Of a DNA stretch of 64,000 nucleotides, positions 45,662 to 57,288 are shown one piece after another. Both the position numbers and the translations under genes were made by a program. This stretch comes from Iris pallida. Its lineage: Eukaryota > Streptophyta > Magnoliopsida > Asparagales > Iridaceae. Position 1 is the first letter of the stretch. The number at the start of each line of letters is the position of its first letter. The notes beneath the pieces are model-generated. The model searched no databases. It saw nothing but the letters and a program-made list of their open reading frames with translations, and was not told the origin of the DNA. The stretch spans positions 35,785,997 to 35,849,996 of the forward strand of contig JANAVB010015600.1 in the NCBI GenBank assembly GCA_029216955.1, written 5' to 3'.

Positions 45662-46879
45662 TGTGGTTAATTATTAATTACTCTTTAATCCACTATTTTT
45701 TAATTACGTGATAATTGAATTTGTATGTCAGAGGACGTTCTGGTGGCCCTCCCCATCGTGAGTAGGCGACCCGCATGACCTACAGAAGTGCCGTCGGGAA
45801 GAAGATACGGGACGCGGTGTATGACCTTTGCTCGGTGCATTCGAAGAAGGATTGGATCCGACAAGAGTATTATGAGCAGATCTTGGAGAAGATGGATACT
45901 CCTGCGTACAAGCAGAAACCGAAGAAAGCGAAGATGAATCGACGGGCTGCGGGTCTGCATATGGGGGGATCAAGGCCCCATGCAGCGACGCGTGCAGATC
46001 AGGTGAGATACCGTAAATTCATTCCACTATCTAATTTGGTACAATTAATATACGAAGTTAGTTAAATTTTACGAATTTTTTGCATGCAGACCCAACATGC
46101 GATAAAGAAGGGAAAAAAGACAGAATCGATCACCATGCACGATGTATTCCAGTTTACGCACAAGAGGCGATCGGGCGGGAGCTTCATCGACGAGAGGACA
46201 CAAAAGACTGATATAAGTACTTACGTTTATGAGATTTATGTTAGAATTATAAGTACTATTAACTTAATTAGGTAAACTTAGGATTCAGACTATAACTTGG
46301 GGAAACATAGGATTTAGAATATAACTTAGGAAAACTGGTAGTATAAACACATTCATTGGATAGGCTGCGTATCGTGAGGCCCTTAGACGGGTTCAGCCCC
46401 CTGCTGTAGAGAATGTCGACGAAACGACGCCCGTCCAGGCGTCCTCTTCTATAGCCGCTCGCTACGACGATATGTTCTTAGATACCGTCGGCGGCTTTAG
46501 GAAAGGGCGTCTCTACGGATGCGGCTCGCTGGCGTCCTTGCAGGCGTCTATTCCGAGATTTCTACCGCCCCCACCTCCTCCTCCCGCGACCCCGGCAGGC
46601 GATGATGTGACGACACAGCTTGCGAATCTGACCGAGGTGGTGTCGTCCTTACGGGAGCATATGACCACGTACTATCTGCGTCCTTCTACTGCTCCCGGTC
46701 CGTCTACTGCTGCTCCCGGTGCTTCGGATATTCTCGGTCCTTCTTCCGTCGGACGTCTTTCTTTTGACCCTGCTGCCCCTCTAGTACCGCCTCCTGCTGG
46801 GATGACACTCCTTGACATGATGTCGATAGAGCAGCTACGCCAACTTCCAAACCATGTCTTTGATACCCTGCCAGCATAA
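44881..46879 (+). pseudogene. CACTA second gene, Transposase_24-like
   Basis: Likely exons: about 44881-44930, 45010-45402, 45479-45603, 45735-46001, 46090-46215 and 46366-46879. The first part is Arg/Gly- and Ser-rich. 45490-45600 reads RIIRDNYHGPYLNFSEVP, then a Trp-containing helix. 45775-46000 has the KKIRDAVYDLC helix and a basic region. 46084-46200 gives DVFQFTHKRRSGGSFIDER, the usual C-terminal motif. A Pro-rich and coiled end (GGFRKGRLYGCG, then TQLANLTEVVSSLREHM) follows. It matches the Ptta/En/Spm Transposase_24 group, which accompanies TNP2 in plant CACTA elements. Frames across 45735-45775 are uncertain, so intactness is not established. Confidence 0.72.
45603..45659. repeat. TA microsatellite
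   Basis: About 28 TA units in an intron of the second CACTA gene. Confidence 0.95.
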
Positions 46880-47224
46880 ATGGTGGAGGAGTATTTTCGT
46901 CCGACGCAGCAGGGAGTACCATCAGCGGACGATCCACCACCTCCTTTTTATTGATGTATTGTATTTGAATGTTTTAAAATGTTTTGAAATGTTGAATATT
47001 TGTGAATTTCGGATATTGTCACGTGGATATTAGTTTTTGATGAATATTTTGGATAATGGTGAATGTTTGAATATTAGTTTACGATGGATATTTGTATATT
47101 GGTGTGTGATGTATATTGGTTTGTTGGTTTGTGTGATGTGTGATGCATATTGTGATGTTTTGATGTTTCGGATGTTGTATGAACATGGAATGCTCTGTTT
47201 TAAAAAAAAATTCAAAAATTTTCC

Positions 47225-47960
47225 AGTTAGTGACGGACTAGTGACTACCAAGCGACGAAAAGTGACGGCTAAGCGACGGAATATCTGTCGCTAACTGGAG
47301 AATTTCCAGTTAGCGACGGATGGCGACTACCAAGCGACGGATTATCCGTCGAAAAGGTTCTGGAAATATGAAAGATTTTCAGAAGCTAAGCGATGGATTA
47401 ACCTCTGCAATTCCCTCACTAGTAGTCGGTAAATATTTTTCAATGGATAATCCGTCGCCAATGCCGCGACTAATTGGCGACAACGTAGCGACAACCGACG
47501 ACGGATTAGCGACGGAATATCCGTCGCTTAGGTTCTGAAAACATGAAAGATTTTCAGAAGCTAGCGACGGATATTCTGCCGCTAATCCGTCGCAAATTTT
47601 GCGAGTATTAGTGACTATTAGCGACGGATTGGCGACGAATTTTGCGTATCAGAAACTATCTGATACGCTTTTATCGACATATTACTGACGAACTTGTCTG
47701 TCGCTAAAAAGTAGTATCCCTAACTTCTTGATACTTGAATTGACGAAAATTCGTCGGCTAACCGTCGCTAAATGTACGAATCTTGCTGACGGTAATCTGT
47801 CGCTAAGTCGTCGAATGACGACAACTTAGCGACGGACATTTTTAGCGACGGGATATTTCCTGACGGATTTTTTTAGCAAAAATTTGCCGGCAGTCCGTCG
47901 CTAAATCTACTTGCTGACGGATTAGCGACGGATACGGTCGTCGCTAATCCGTTAATTTTT
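47225..47960. promoter_or_regulatory. Right subterminal repeats of the CACTA element
   Basis: About twenty or more copies of GCGACGGAT or its complement in both orientations. A longer unit is repeated at about 47341-47400 and 47520-47580 (GGTTCTG(A/G)AAA then ATGAAAGATTTTCAGAAGC). This is denser than at the left end. Confidence 0.88.
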
Positions 47961-47970
47961 GGTAGTACTG

Positions 47971-48420
47971 GCTCATATGCTTGTGGTAGGAAGTGATTAC
48001 TGGCTGCAGGAGGTAATACTACGTGATGACTCGTAGTTGGAAGATTAGGGGGATTAGACTCCCCACTATTCCACGGCTCTGGGCTTATGCTAGTGGTTGG
48101 GATAAAGTTTGAGCTACTTTCATCTTCATGATAGTCTTTGTCAGAAGTGCTAAGCTGACGTTCATAGTCTGCATCATTTCTTCTATCATTTTGAAGCATC
48201 GGCTGTCTTGGGACCTTTGTTCATCACTCGTCATGTATGACGGCATGACGCGAGTGTGGACTGACTGTTCGCTCTCCGTCCCTGATTCCCATGCCTCGCT
48301 GTCGGCAGTATAGGCAATCAACTGGAAGAAACTACTAGGGTCGAGGTTCGGAGTGTCCTTGGTGTCCTTGGTTTCCGAGTTTTCTTCATTTTTATAGGAA
48401 TTACTTTCCCTTTGAAACAT
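47971..48420 (-). pseudogene. Tat gag, N-terminal part
   Basis: Overlapping frames 48085-48420 and about 47971-48199 start with MFQRESNSYKNEEN and continue into a Ser/Pro-rich stretch ending NHFLPQAYEPV. They run to the CACTA insertion and would join 39363 onward. A frameshift near 48130 separates the two. The start is the first Met after the leader. No catalytic function; capsid by context. Confidence 0.6.
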
Positions 48421-49711
48421 CGGATTGTGTATAGCATCGAGGGTTGGCTACCCCCAGATCTTTAGATGAGCGGGCAACAGGAGCCCTCGATCAGGTAAGT
48501 ATTTGGTACAGAGCACTGACTACCCCCAGTTTTTTAGGGTTTTGGACTTGAAGCGGGTGTGTTGGAACGCCCCGTGCTGGCCACCACTAACTTGCTGCTC
48601 TTGGATCGATTCTTGGGTGTACCGACCGAAGAGTTGAGGTTCTTTTTAGTCATAGGAGAACCCCTTACAGCATGGCATGAGGCAAAAAGATATTCCCCTT
48701 CGTCGTTCGATTGCATCCGTTCGCCAAGACAACGTCGGGCGGATGGAGCAGGTTGGAGCCGTTGAAACACGGACTATTTTTCTGGGACTGCTGTAGATTT
48801 TGCACAGCAGTAGTTGACGACTATACTAGCGCACGTATATACACCCAAAGGAGTTTCGTGCGTAGTGTTTGTTGTGGTTCCCTCCTTTCTGCGTTTGTGA
48901 TTGATCACATGAAGCAGGTCGTGGGAAAGGAGTTTCACTTTTATACCTTCTTGGGTGGACCGAGTGTTGTAGCACGTAAGTGGATGTACCCTCAGACTCA
49001 GTTCATGTGCCTGCAGTACGCTTGGGTATTTGGGAGACTCTGGTGTTTGATCCAATCTTGGCACAGAGGCACGTGAATGAGATCTATAGAGCTTCCCATC
49101 AGGTGTACGCGTCACAGTCAGTGGCACAGAGGCTATCGCACACGTGGTGCCTGTAGCTCGTGCCGACTTAAGCTTGTAATATGCAGAGCCTAAGTCTGGA
49201 GCCCCTTCTCGCGCCTGTGTCTCAAAGGTGCCCAAACGGTCAAGAACATTATTCTTGTCTCGAATGCCTCTGGGTACACTGCCAGTCATACGCGCCTGTC
49301 ACGAGGCTTTCTTCTAAGAACGAGCATCATGTTCTCCGAAATTATGTGCCAACTACGGAGCAGAGAGCGCCTGACTATTGTGCCTATTTTCAGGCGTGTG
49401 AGCCTTTCGCGATGCTTTCTTCTGAGAATGATTACAACATTCTCCAGAAGTAAGGAGTGACACACCTATCGAAGGTTGTATTGGCGCACACGGCTCCTCC
49501 TCAGTAGGTAGTGGAGAGGTTATGCGAGCTTTAGGCACCCACGCCTTCTTCATTTTCTTAGCTTGAACAGTCTAGGAGAAGAGCCTGCACAATCCCCCGA
49601 GAGCATTTCCTCAAATGCTGATTGGTCAAACTTGACGACCAGTATTTGTGTAGTAGTTTCGAGCATGGCAATGTCAGATTCGTCACAGCCTTCTCTTTAG
49701 AGGAGAATGAG
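48421..49711 (-). other. Tat leader with a possible pre-gag ORF
   Basis: About 1.3 kb between primer-binding site and gag. A 171-codon frame at 48774-49289 and frames at 49353-49553 and 48534-48770 lie in sense with the element. None matches a domain I know. Ogre-type Tat elements are known to carry an extra ORF before gag, so this may be a decayed one. Confidence 0.45.
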
Positions 49712-49730
49712 GTCCCCAGTAGAGTCACCA
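49712..49730 (-). promoter_or_regulatory. Tat primer-binding site
   Basis: In element orientation it reads TGGTGACTCTACTGGGGAC, three bases inside the 5' LTR. It resembles the tRNA-Arg-type sites (TGGCGACTC...) of Tat/Ogre elements. Confidence 0.75.
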
Positions 49731-49733
49731 TCT

Positions 49734-50828
49734 TGTTCAACATCGCTTCTGAGCTTAAAAATAGGCTGCTGTGAAGTACTGCGAATGAGAATGCAAAGAG
49801 GAATTCCTGAACAGGAATCTCTGATCGTACTTTATTTTTTATCTGGGTTGTGACGGTCGAGGGTTGTTTCTTTACTCCGTTGACAATCTGACTGTGAGGG
49901 AGTACTATCGGGCTCAACTTCACTGGCTGAGGGGAGCAGCAAGGACTCTCTCTAGGATGCTTGGGACTTTTTGAAAAATTCAGGAACTGGGGGAATCGAG
50001 AGATTCAAATGGAGGAGGAATCCTCCTATTTATAATAGGGAGAACATCACAATACGTTCCTATGAGTGCCAGGCACATGTGTTTCTAACTGCCACGTGGC
50101 ACCCAAAATTAGGGTTCAGTTACAACTATGCTCGCGCTTCACCGGCGTAGGGGTCGTTGTTAACTGCTACGTATCATATCTGTTGAGATTTTGTTGGAGA
50201 GGAGGTTTTGAACTTCTTAAGACCCATTCTTTAGCATGACTCATTCTTTAATACGTGGCACATCGACGTCCATGTCGTATTCGTGCCTAGAAGTCACTGT
50301 CCACAGTAGCGTGGCTTAGAAGGAACTTAAGGAGCGCGACCACAACACGCGCCTGATAATCGTACGCCTATCTAGCTCAATGATACACGCCTATTTTGCA
50401 CTGCTCTCAAGGCAAAAAACGAACATCATTATTCTTGGTTCATCTTTGGCACGGGAGTCGAAGCGCCGTACGGTTGGCTCGAGAGAGTTATGCTCATTAA
50501 ATGCAGTCTTAGGAAGAGCAACCAATAGACATAGGCGGGGGCACGATAAATCAGGCACGCCTATGGAAGTGAGGCACAAGGATAGAGGGGCACGCCTTCG
50601 TAAATGCCGATAATCATTATTCCTCAAGTCCTGTGTCATGGCCATCTTTGGCACAGGAGTCGAAGTGCCATGTCCGAGTTTCAATACTGGGCATGAGTGA
50701 CACAACGCCTAAATGGGGCGTGAGAGGCAGGCGAATGTGAGAGCCAGGCGTGTGAGGAAATGTTTTTTTGTGTTGAGACGTGTCTCAACGCCTAGACAAG
50801 GCGTAGGCGCATGATCCATGCTTCTACA
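49734..50828 (-). repeat. 5' LTR of the Tat element
   Basis: 1,095 bp, TGTAGAAGCATGG...GTTGAACA in element orientation; aligns with 18585-19671 plus 20752-20755. A TATA-like CTATTATAAATAGG at about 50027-50040 (- strand) is a likely promoter. Confidence 0.9.
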
Positions 50829-52443
50829 GTATCAGGTGGTACTTACGTCTAATGTATTTACCTGTCTTATGGGCTCGTGGTTCCTTCGAGTTTGCAACTG
50901 CACCACTATTATCATAATAAAGTATAATAGTCTTAGGCAAACTAGGTACCACATCCAAGTCTAATAGGATATTTTTGAGCTAGACCGCTTCTTTGACTAC
51001 CTCAGAGGCTGCTACATACTCGGCTTCCATGGTCGAATTAGCAGTACATTTTTGTTTGATGCTCCTCTACACTATGGCTCCACCTTCCAAGGTAAATACA
51101 TAACTTGAGGTAGATTTTCTGGCATCCCTATCTGACTAAAAATTTGAGTCTGTATACCCCAATGGCACTAAACTATCTGTCTTGTAAACCAGCATATAAT
51201 CTTTAGTCCTTTTCAGGTACTTCAGAATATACTTTATCACAGTTCAGTGATCTTGTCCTGGGTTAGACTGATATCTTCAAACCATGCCTACGACAAAGCA
51301 GATGTCTAGTCTCGTACATAGTATTGCATATATTAAGCTTCATACTGCCGAAGCATAAGGAACTGCTTTCATGTCCTCTATCTCTTTAGGTGTCCTCGAA
51401 CACTGTTCATTTGATAGAGCTATTCCATGACTAAAAGGTAGAAAACCTTTTTTGGAATTTTGCTTGCTAAAACGAGTTAATATAATATCGATATAGGCCG
51501 ATTTAGATAAGCCTAACATTCGTTCTTGCAATCTTGTAAAACTTTGATCCCAGGATGTGACCTGCTTCTCCCAAGTCCTTCATATCAAACTGTTTGGATA
51601 AGTATACCCTTAAGTTAACACCTTCACATTATTTCCAATAAGCAATATGTCATCCACATAAAGTACTAAGAATACCACCACATTTTCGTCACACTTTTTG
51701 TACACACAAGATTCATTTGGACATTGATCAAATCCATAAGATTTTATCACCTGATCAAAACGGATGTTCCAAGATCTGAAAGCTTGTTTAAGTCCATAAA
51801 TGGACTTCTTGAGCATACAAATAAGATGCTCTTGGCCCTTTTTAATGAACCCGTCTGGTTGCTTCATATAGATGTTTTCCTCAAGACTTCCATTAAGGAA
51901 CGTTGTCTTGATATCTATTTGCCAAATCTCATAATCGAGATGAGCTACAATAGATAAAAGAATCTGGATAGACTTAAGCATGGCTACTGGTGAAAAGGTT
52001 TTATCATAATTAATACCATCTTTCTGAGTAAAACTTTTTGCAACAAGCCGTGCTTTAAGGGTTTCAACCTTACCGTCTGCTCCTCTTTTTCTCTTATAGA
52101 CCCACTTGCATCCAATGACTTTTATACCAGTGGCTGGTTCTACAAGTTCCCGGACCTTATTAGAATCCATTGATTCTATTTTCGATTTCATTGCCTTTTG
52201 CAAAGATTCAGCATTTTTATCTTGTAGTGCTTCATTATAGGTACAAGGATCATACTCTTGTTTCTTAGGGACAAAGTTTGAGGACTCTTCCAAGAACATA
52301 AACATGTCCGGTTGTATAACAACCCTCCCACTATGACGAGGCACTATCGGTTGTGGTGTAACATTTGCGATACGTAATACAGTTAATTGTGGTTCCTCCT
52401 CTTGTACTGTTGGTATTGAAGTATTAGGTGTCTTTCCTCTCAA
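50829..52443 (-). pseudogene. Copia 2 reverse transcriptase and RNase H (N-part)
   Basis: 51610-52443 carries reverse transcriptase: GCKWVYKRKRGADGKVE, then INYDKTFSPVAM, DIKTTFLNGSLEENIYM and the catalytic YVDD at about 51645. 51340-51531 continues the connection, and 50829-51330 gives RNase H pieces such as ILYYDNSGAV and the KYIRRKYHLI stretch cut by the Tat element. Family role: cDNA synthesis. Frameshifts at about 51600 and 51540 and stops in RNase H disable it. Confidence 0.87.
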
Positions 52444-52496
52444 TTATTCTAGAACAACTCTACTTATGGGTTTATAGTTCATCACATAGTCTTCCT

Positions 52497-53730
52497 TTAA
52501 GATCGGGCATTAGTACTAACAATGACCTTCTGATCCTTAGGACTATAAAATAGACCATCCTTCGTTCCTCTTGGATAGCCTACAAACAAGCGTACTACTG
52601 TACGAGATTCTAACTTATCTGCTTTCCCATTCAGTACATGTGTTGGACTACCCCAAATTCGAACATGTTTCAGACTAGTCTTTCGTCCGATCCATAGCGC
52701 TGGGGGAGTAGTAGGTACTGACTTAGAATGTACCAAGTTTAGAATATAAGCTGCAGTCTCTAAGGCATGTCCCCAAAACGAGTCTAGCAAATCCGAATAA
52801 CTCATCATTACTCTAACCATCTCCATAAGAGTCATATTCCTTCTTTCTGCTACACCATTCTGTTGGGGTATTCCAGTACAGTCAATTAGGACGCAATTCC
52901 AGCTTCTGATAAGTAATCCCTAAACTCTCCAAAAAGATACTCGCCACCACGATCTGAACATAATAACTTAATACATTTTCGATGACGTTTCTCCGTCTCA
53001 GCATTGTACTCTTTGAATTTCTTAAAGCACTCAGACTTACGGCGCATCAAGTAAATGTATACATACCTTGAATACTCATCAATGAATATTCAAATCCACC
53101 TCTAGCCTGGATAGTCATAGGCCCACACAAATCAGAATGAACCAATTCCAACACATCTTTGGCTCTATACCCTTTTACCTTAAAAGGCATTTTGGTCATT
53201 TTACCTTCCAAGCAGGATTCACAGACCGAAAGTGCCTCCACTTCTAATAAACTCAAACGTCCATCTGTAACCAGTCTTTGAATCCTTTTTAGGTTAATAT
53301 GGCCTAATCACAAGTGCCAAAGATATGTTTGGTTCATACAAGAAGGTTATTTTCTCTTATTTAAGTTAGAAGACGTATTATTCATTTCCATTAGTTGCAT
53401 TATCGGCAAAATAGGATTAATGACATACAAATTATCTACTAATGCATCAGAACAGATAAATTGCTTATTTTTTTTTCTAATAACAATGTTGTCATTAAAA
53501 TAAACTGGATATCCATCCTTAACCAGCATAGAAACAAAAATCAAATTCCTTCCAAATGAAGGTGCATAAAGACAATCTTTCAATGTCAAAGACTTATTTC
53601 TACCAAAAGATAAAATAAAATCTTCTCCTGCAACGGCCGTAACTTTTTTAGCGTCACCTATGAATAAGAATATCTCTCCAACACTAAGCCGTTTGGTTTT
53701 CTGGAACCCCTGCAATGAATTGCCGACATG
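52497..53730 (-). pseudogene. Copia 2 protease-integrase region
   Basis: 52497-52835 holds the end of integrase (TLMEMVRVMMSYSDLLDSFW and a C-terminal basic part). 53047-53256 holds the pre-integrase Cys motif (CESCLEGKMTKMPF) and HSDLCGPM. 53347-53715 holds the protease-integrase spacer with GEIFLFIGDAKKVTAV. Between 52836 and 53047 the core continues with stops. Integration function is lost. Confidence 0.82.
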
Positions 53731-54602
53731 ATTAGTGACTCATTTATCTACACACCAGGTGCCGGTAGATAACACCGTTAAACATGTTTCAACTACTAGT
53801 AAATGAGATATACCTTATTAGTTCCCTTGTTTGAGAAGTGGGCAGTCACTCTTCCAATGTCCTGACCCTTTGTACTTGAAACATTTGTCTTTCGGCTTTT
53901 TCACAGTGCCTTGAGGTCTCATGTCCTTCTTTGCTGAGTTTGCTTGTTTCTAAATGTTATTCTTCTTCTTACCACCTTTTCGCTTAGAAGTAGAAGTATT
54001 TTCAGTAACATAAATATGACCACTCTGCCTAAAGAGAGCTTCAGCATCATGTAGCTCTTTTGCAAGTTCTGCCAAACTATACAACCTTTTGTTCATGTTA
54101 TAGTTAAGGCAAAACATGTCAAAACTTTTAGGCAGAGTCTCGAGAATGATATCGACATGAATTTCTCCATCGATTTTAGCTCCAAGGATCTCCATCTCAT
54201 TCAGATGACCCATCACCTTGAGAACATGATCCCTTACTGGGTACCTTCAGCCATTTTCGTATTCATCAAACACTTCATAGCAAACTGCCTAGCTGCTCTA
54301 CTCTGATGTCCGAAGAGTTTCTTGAGGTTATACATCATGTCATAAGCTGTGGCCATGGCTTGATACTGATGTTGCAGTACATTTGACATAGATGCCAGAA
54401 TGTAACACCACGCCATCTCATCTGCCTTTATCCACTTCTTATAAGCCTCTTTGACCTCTTCATCAGAATTAGCATCAGGCTAAGGTGAACATTCCTCATT
54501 GAGAACATATTTGTACTCTTCAGCAGTTAGGACAATATCCAAGTTACGTTTTCATCCAATGTAATTAGGGCCAGTAAGTTTGTTCGCTTTAAGAATCACC
54601 AT
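53731..54602 (-). pseudogene. Copia 2 gag
   Basis: A Met at 54602 opens MVILKANKLTGPNY, a usual copia gag start. Pieces at 54234-54416 and 53950-54216 continue it (HVDIILETLPKSFDMFCLNY). A zinc knuckle near 53850-53890 reads CFKYKGSGHWKSDC and lacks the second Cys of CCHC. In-frame stops lie near 54555 and 54480. Confidence 0.82.
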
Positions 54603-55865
54603 AAGTGGACTGAAAGAATATTTTTTTTTGAAATCCTAAAATCACATAATTAACTATTATGTAGGACAAAAACTTTTGAATTAAATAAATATTGATTCCC
54701 TCAAAACAATAATAAAAATTCACCAACACCTTAAATACCATGAATTTAGCATGCCACGATGGTGTGGACGTATACAAATTCAATATTTGTTTCAGGAGAT
54801 TTTTTTCTATTAATTTTATTCTCATGTCAACCTAACTTTATGACAAATAAATTAATTTGTTGGTCTGGCTTTGGTTCTACAAATAATAACAGTGACTTCG
54901 ATAGGGAGGATACCATTATTTGTATCTAAGTGTATACCTTACTTAATACTAAGTCCATTACTTTGTAATGAGTTTCTTCAGATGAAGAAGTGAATACATA
55001 CTAGGTAACTTTCTAAAATTATCCCGAAGGAAGTTTGTACTAGTGATCCATAATTAGACTTGCCCGATATGGAGGAAAGCACTAAAGCCAACATGCAAGT
55101 ATAATTATATCACCTACAAACCAGTAATGGAGACCATGAGATTTATGTTAAATAAATTCTCTCTCCCATTTAGTTATTTAACAATGAGAATTTTTCTACT
55201 AGTTGATTCATGTCCATGTTGACCATTATTAATGCAGGCTTACTTTTAACCAAAAAAATCCACAAAATAATAAACATGCATAATCCGGAAAAAAAATAAA
55301 ATGTAGCAATAAAAGATAAATATCCAACTATTATCGCCATATATCCTGCTTCTTCTTCAACTGTGCTTGGATCGAGAATAGTGCGCTGCGCAGACCTATT
55401 TGGGGTTCGACATGTCTAGTCAGGTCGCAAGGTTTGGGGCAGCATCCCAAATTTTTTTAAGGTTTTGGTTGTCAATTTTTTCATCGAAAATCATCCGAAG
55501 GCCTTCGGACTGATGGAATCCCGCATTAGAAAAAGTCACCACCACCATCATGATAGACCGATTATATTTAAAATTACATCAATCATATGCTTCCCGAAGG
55601 AGTTCACACATAATCTAGATTAAAAAAATTAAATAAATAAGCACGATCAACCCTCGTAATTTTAAAACATCCATGAACAACAACAACAGCCACGACATGT
55701 CCGTGGTTTAAAATAAAATAAACAGAACATGAATTTGACCATAATAGTTGGATCTAAGATGCCTGCAAATCGAGTCAGAACAGATCTATATCTACCGACT
55801 ATTATTCGACGTTATGTTTTATTGGTCAACATGGATGCATCAATTGATACACAGATCCAATACCA
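54603..55865 (-). other. Copia 2 leader
   Basis: About 1.26 kb between primer-binding site and gag, unusually long for a copia leader. AT-rich, with no domain; contains AAGGCCTTCGG near 55498-55508. Part of it may be an unrecognised insertion. Confidence 0.45.
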
Positions 55866-55877
55866 GCTCTGATACCA
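55866..55877 (-). promoter_or_regulatory. Copia 2 primer-binding site
   Basis: Reads TGGTATCAGAGC in element orientation, complementary to initiator Met tRNA, two bases inside the LTR. Confidence 0.92.
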
Positions 55878-55879
55878 AT

Positions 55880-57081
55880 TGACGGAACTAAAAATTCTCA
55901 GGACCATGAATTGGTGTGCGTATTGATCAATAGAAAGTTAACAGATTTAAAACGTGTTCTAATCCTTCATAGACAGAAACTAGGGTTCACGAATTATACC
56001 TGAAATGAGAAGAAGAAGACAGTTTTCAGTAACCTCGAGCAGTCAGCGACCCCAAGATGCACATATTCCTTTCTCGAGTTGGACGTCGTGTGGGCGACGA
56101 TCTCCAACCTTTTCTTCCCTTGGCTGTCCTCCCTTTCTTTCCTCTCGTGATGAACGAATTAGAGAAAAATGCTCTTCTTACGATACATATGACGGCCATA
56201 GAATATAGGGTATATATAGGCTACGGCAGGGACCATGAGGAAAAATTAGGTTTAGGTCTCCTAACGGGTCTAGGTATCCCATGTTCAGCCCGAACACACA
56301 ACCAAGTCCTGTTAATAATAGCTCGGTCCACTAAAGAGCTACTGTTGCACTACCTTCCTCATCCTAAATTACGTTTATGGGCTCCTTCTTATTATATGCT
56401 TGTTTGTCTTTCCATGTTAAGATGTTGAATGTCCGTCAATCAAAATAAGTTATTTACAACTACATTGATCGATATCTTTTATCCTTAAGTAGTACCATTC
56501 AACTTTATTTGTCATATATATCTGATATAATCCACCTGCAGGGTTTACATGACAATCCTTATGAGTTCCTTAAGGGGACATCATCAATCCGATATACCAG
56601 AACATGGGTTCCTTTTGTAATCAACAGCCCATCATACACATAATGCCATTACCCAATTCATAGATGTTATTGATTCATTATGAATCTCACTCTTTTATGA
56701 ATCAAAGTAATGCACATTACAAATATATGTCTGTTATTATATCTGGATTAAAAGCACAAGCATCCATAATAACAGACATATTTGTTCTCTTATGTAGTCA
56801 GTATAAAAAATCTACCTCAAGTGGACCTGTTCAATACACACAAAGTGCACTAGTATAAACCTATAGTCAAGATAAACTAATACCAGATTATGCTACAACC
56901 TTACCAATGGTTTGTCCAAATGCATCTAGGTTGTGAACCATTTATATATTCTTCAAGGGACTGATAATATGATCTTCTGTGTGTCACCACACACCATATT
57001 ATTTACAATGTAGAATATCAGACACTTACATTAACATATAACAAATATAAAATACCAACATTTGCCTATATGATTCTCATT

Positions 57082-57166
<85 letters not shown>

Positions 57167-57206
57167 ATTAATACAAAAGTGATGCTTCTAGTATATAACC
57201 CTAACA
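55880..57206 (-). repeat. 5' LTR of copia 2
   Basis: About 1.33 kb, TGTTAGGGTTATATAC...TTCCGTCA in element orientation. Contains a TA microsatellite at about 57086-57162. Just outside it (57207-57232) lies a purine-rich AAGTATAAGTGGAAGAT in element orientation, of the kind that normally precedes a 3' LTR. Confidence 0.82.
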
Positions 57207-57288
57207 ATCTTCCACTTATACTCAAAGCATTACTTTTTAGTATATTGTTACAGTAAACGCGGCATCTCTTTATTTTTTTGATGATGTT

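Larger units (their letters stand above)
39367..47967 (+). mobile_element. CACTA (En/Spm) transposon, 8.6 kb
   Basis: The ends are TACTACCAAAA on both sides in inverted orientation, with the 3-bp duplication CTG at 39364-39366 and 47968-47970. Subterminal regions (39388-39715 and 47225-47960) hold many direct and inverted copies of TAGCGACGGAT. Inside are a TNP2-type transposase gene and a second Transposase_24-like gene on the + strand. The usual first base is C (CACTA); here both ends have T. It lies in the Tat gag. Confidence 0.94.
18585..50828 (-). mobile_element. Ty3/gypsy Tat-clade element, nested and decayed
   Basis: Its ends are defined by the LTRs and by the duplication GTATC at 18580-18584 and 50829-50833. 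Removing the four insertions in it (19672-20746, 23505-31815, 37583-38144, 39367-47967) leaves roughly 14 kb. Element order on the - strand: 5' LTR, primer-binding site, a pre-gag region, gag, protease, reverse transcriptase, RNase H, a second RNase H, integrase, a long 3' untranslated stretch, 3' LTR. The second RNase H and the motif CYVDDIAVKS are typical of Tat/Ogre/Retand elements. Every domain carries stops or frameshifts. Confidence 0.9.
50829..57206 (-). mobile_element. Degenerate Ty1/copia element 2 (5' part)
   Basis: The 5' LTR, primer-binding site, gag, protease, integrase, reverse transcriptase and most of RNase H lie here. The end of RNase H lies at 18415-18584, beyond the Tat insertion. 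The 3' LTR was not found; a long gypsy LTR abuts the polypurine tract at 18414. Many stops and shifts. Confidence 0.88.

Noticed and set aside
48711..49076. 121-codon + strand frame
   Set aside because: Antisense to the Tat leader with no domain; the - strand frame is the better candidate.
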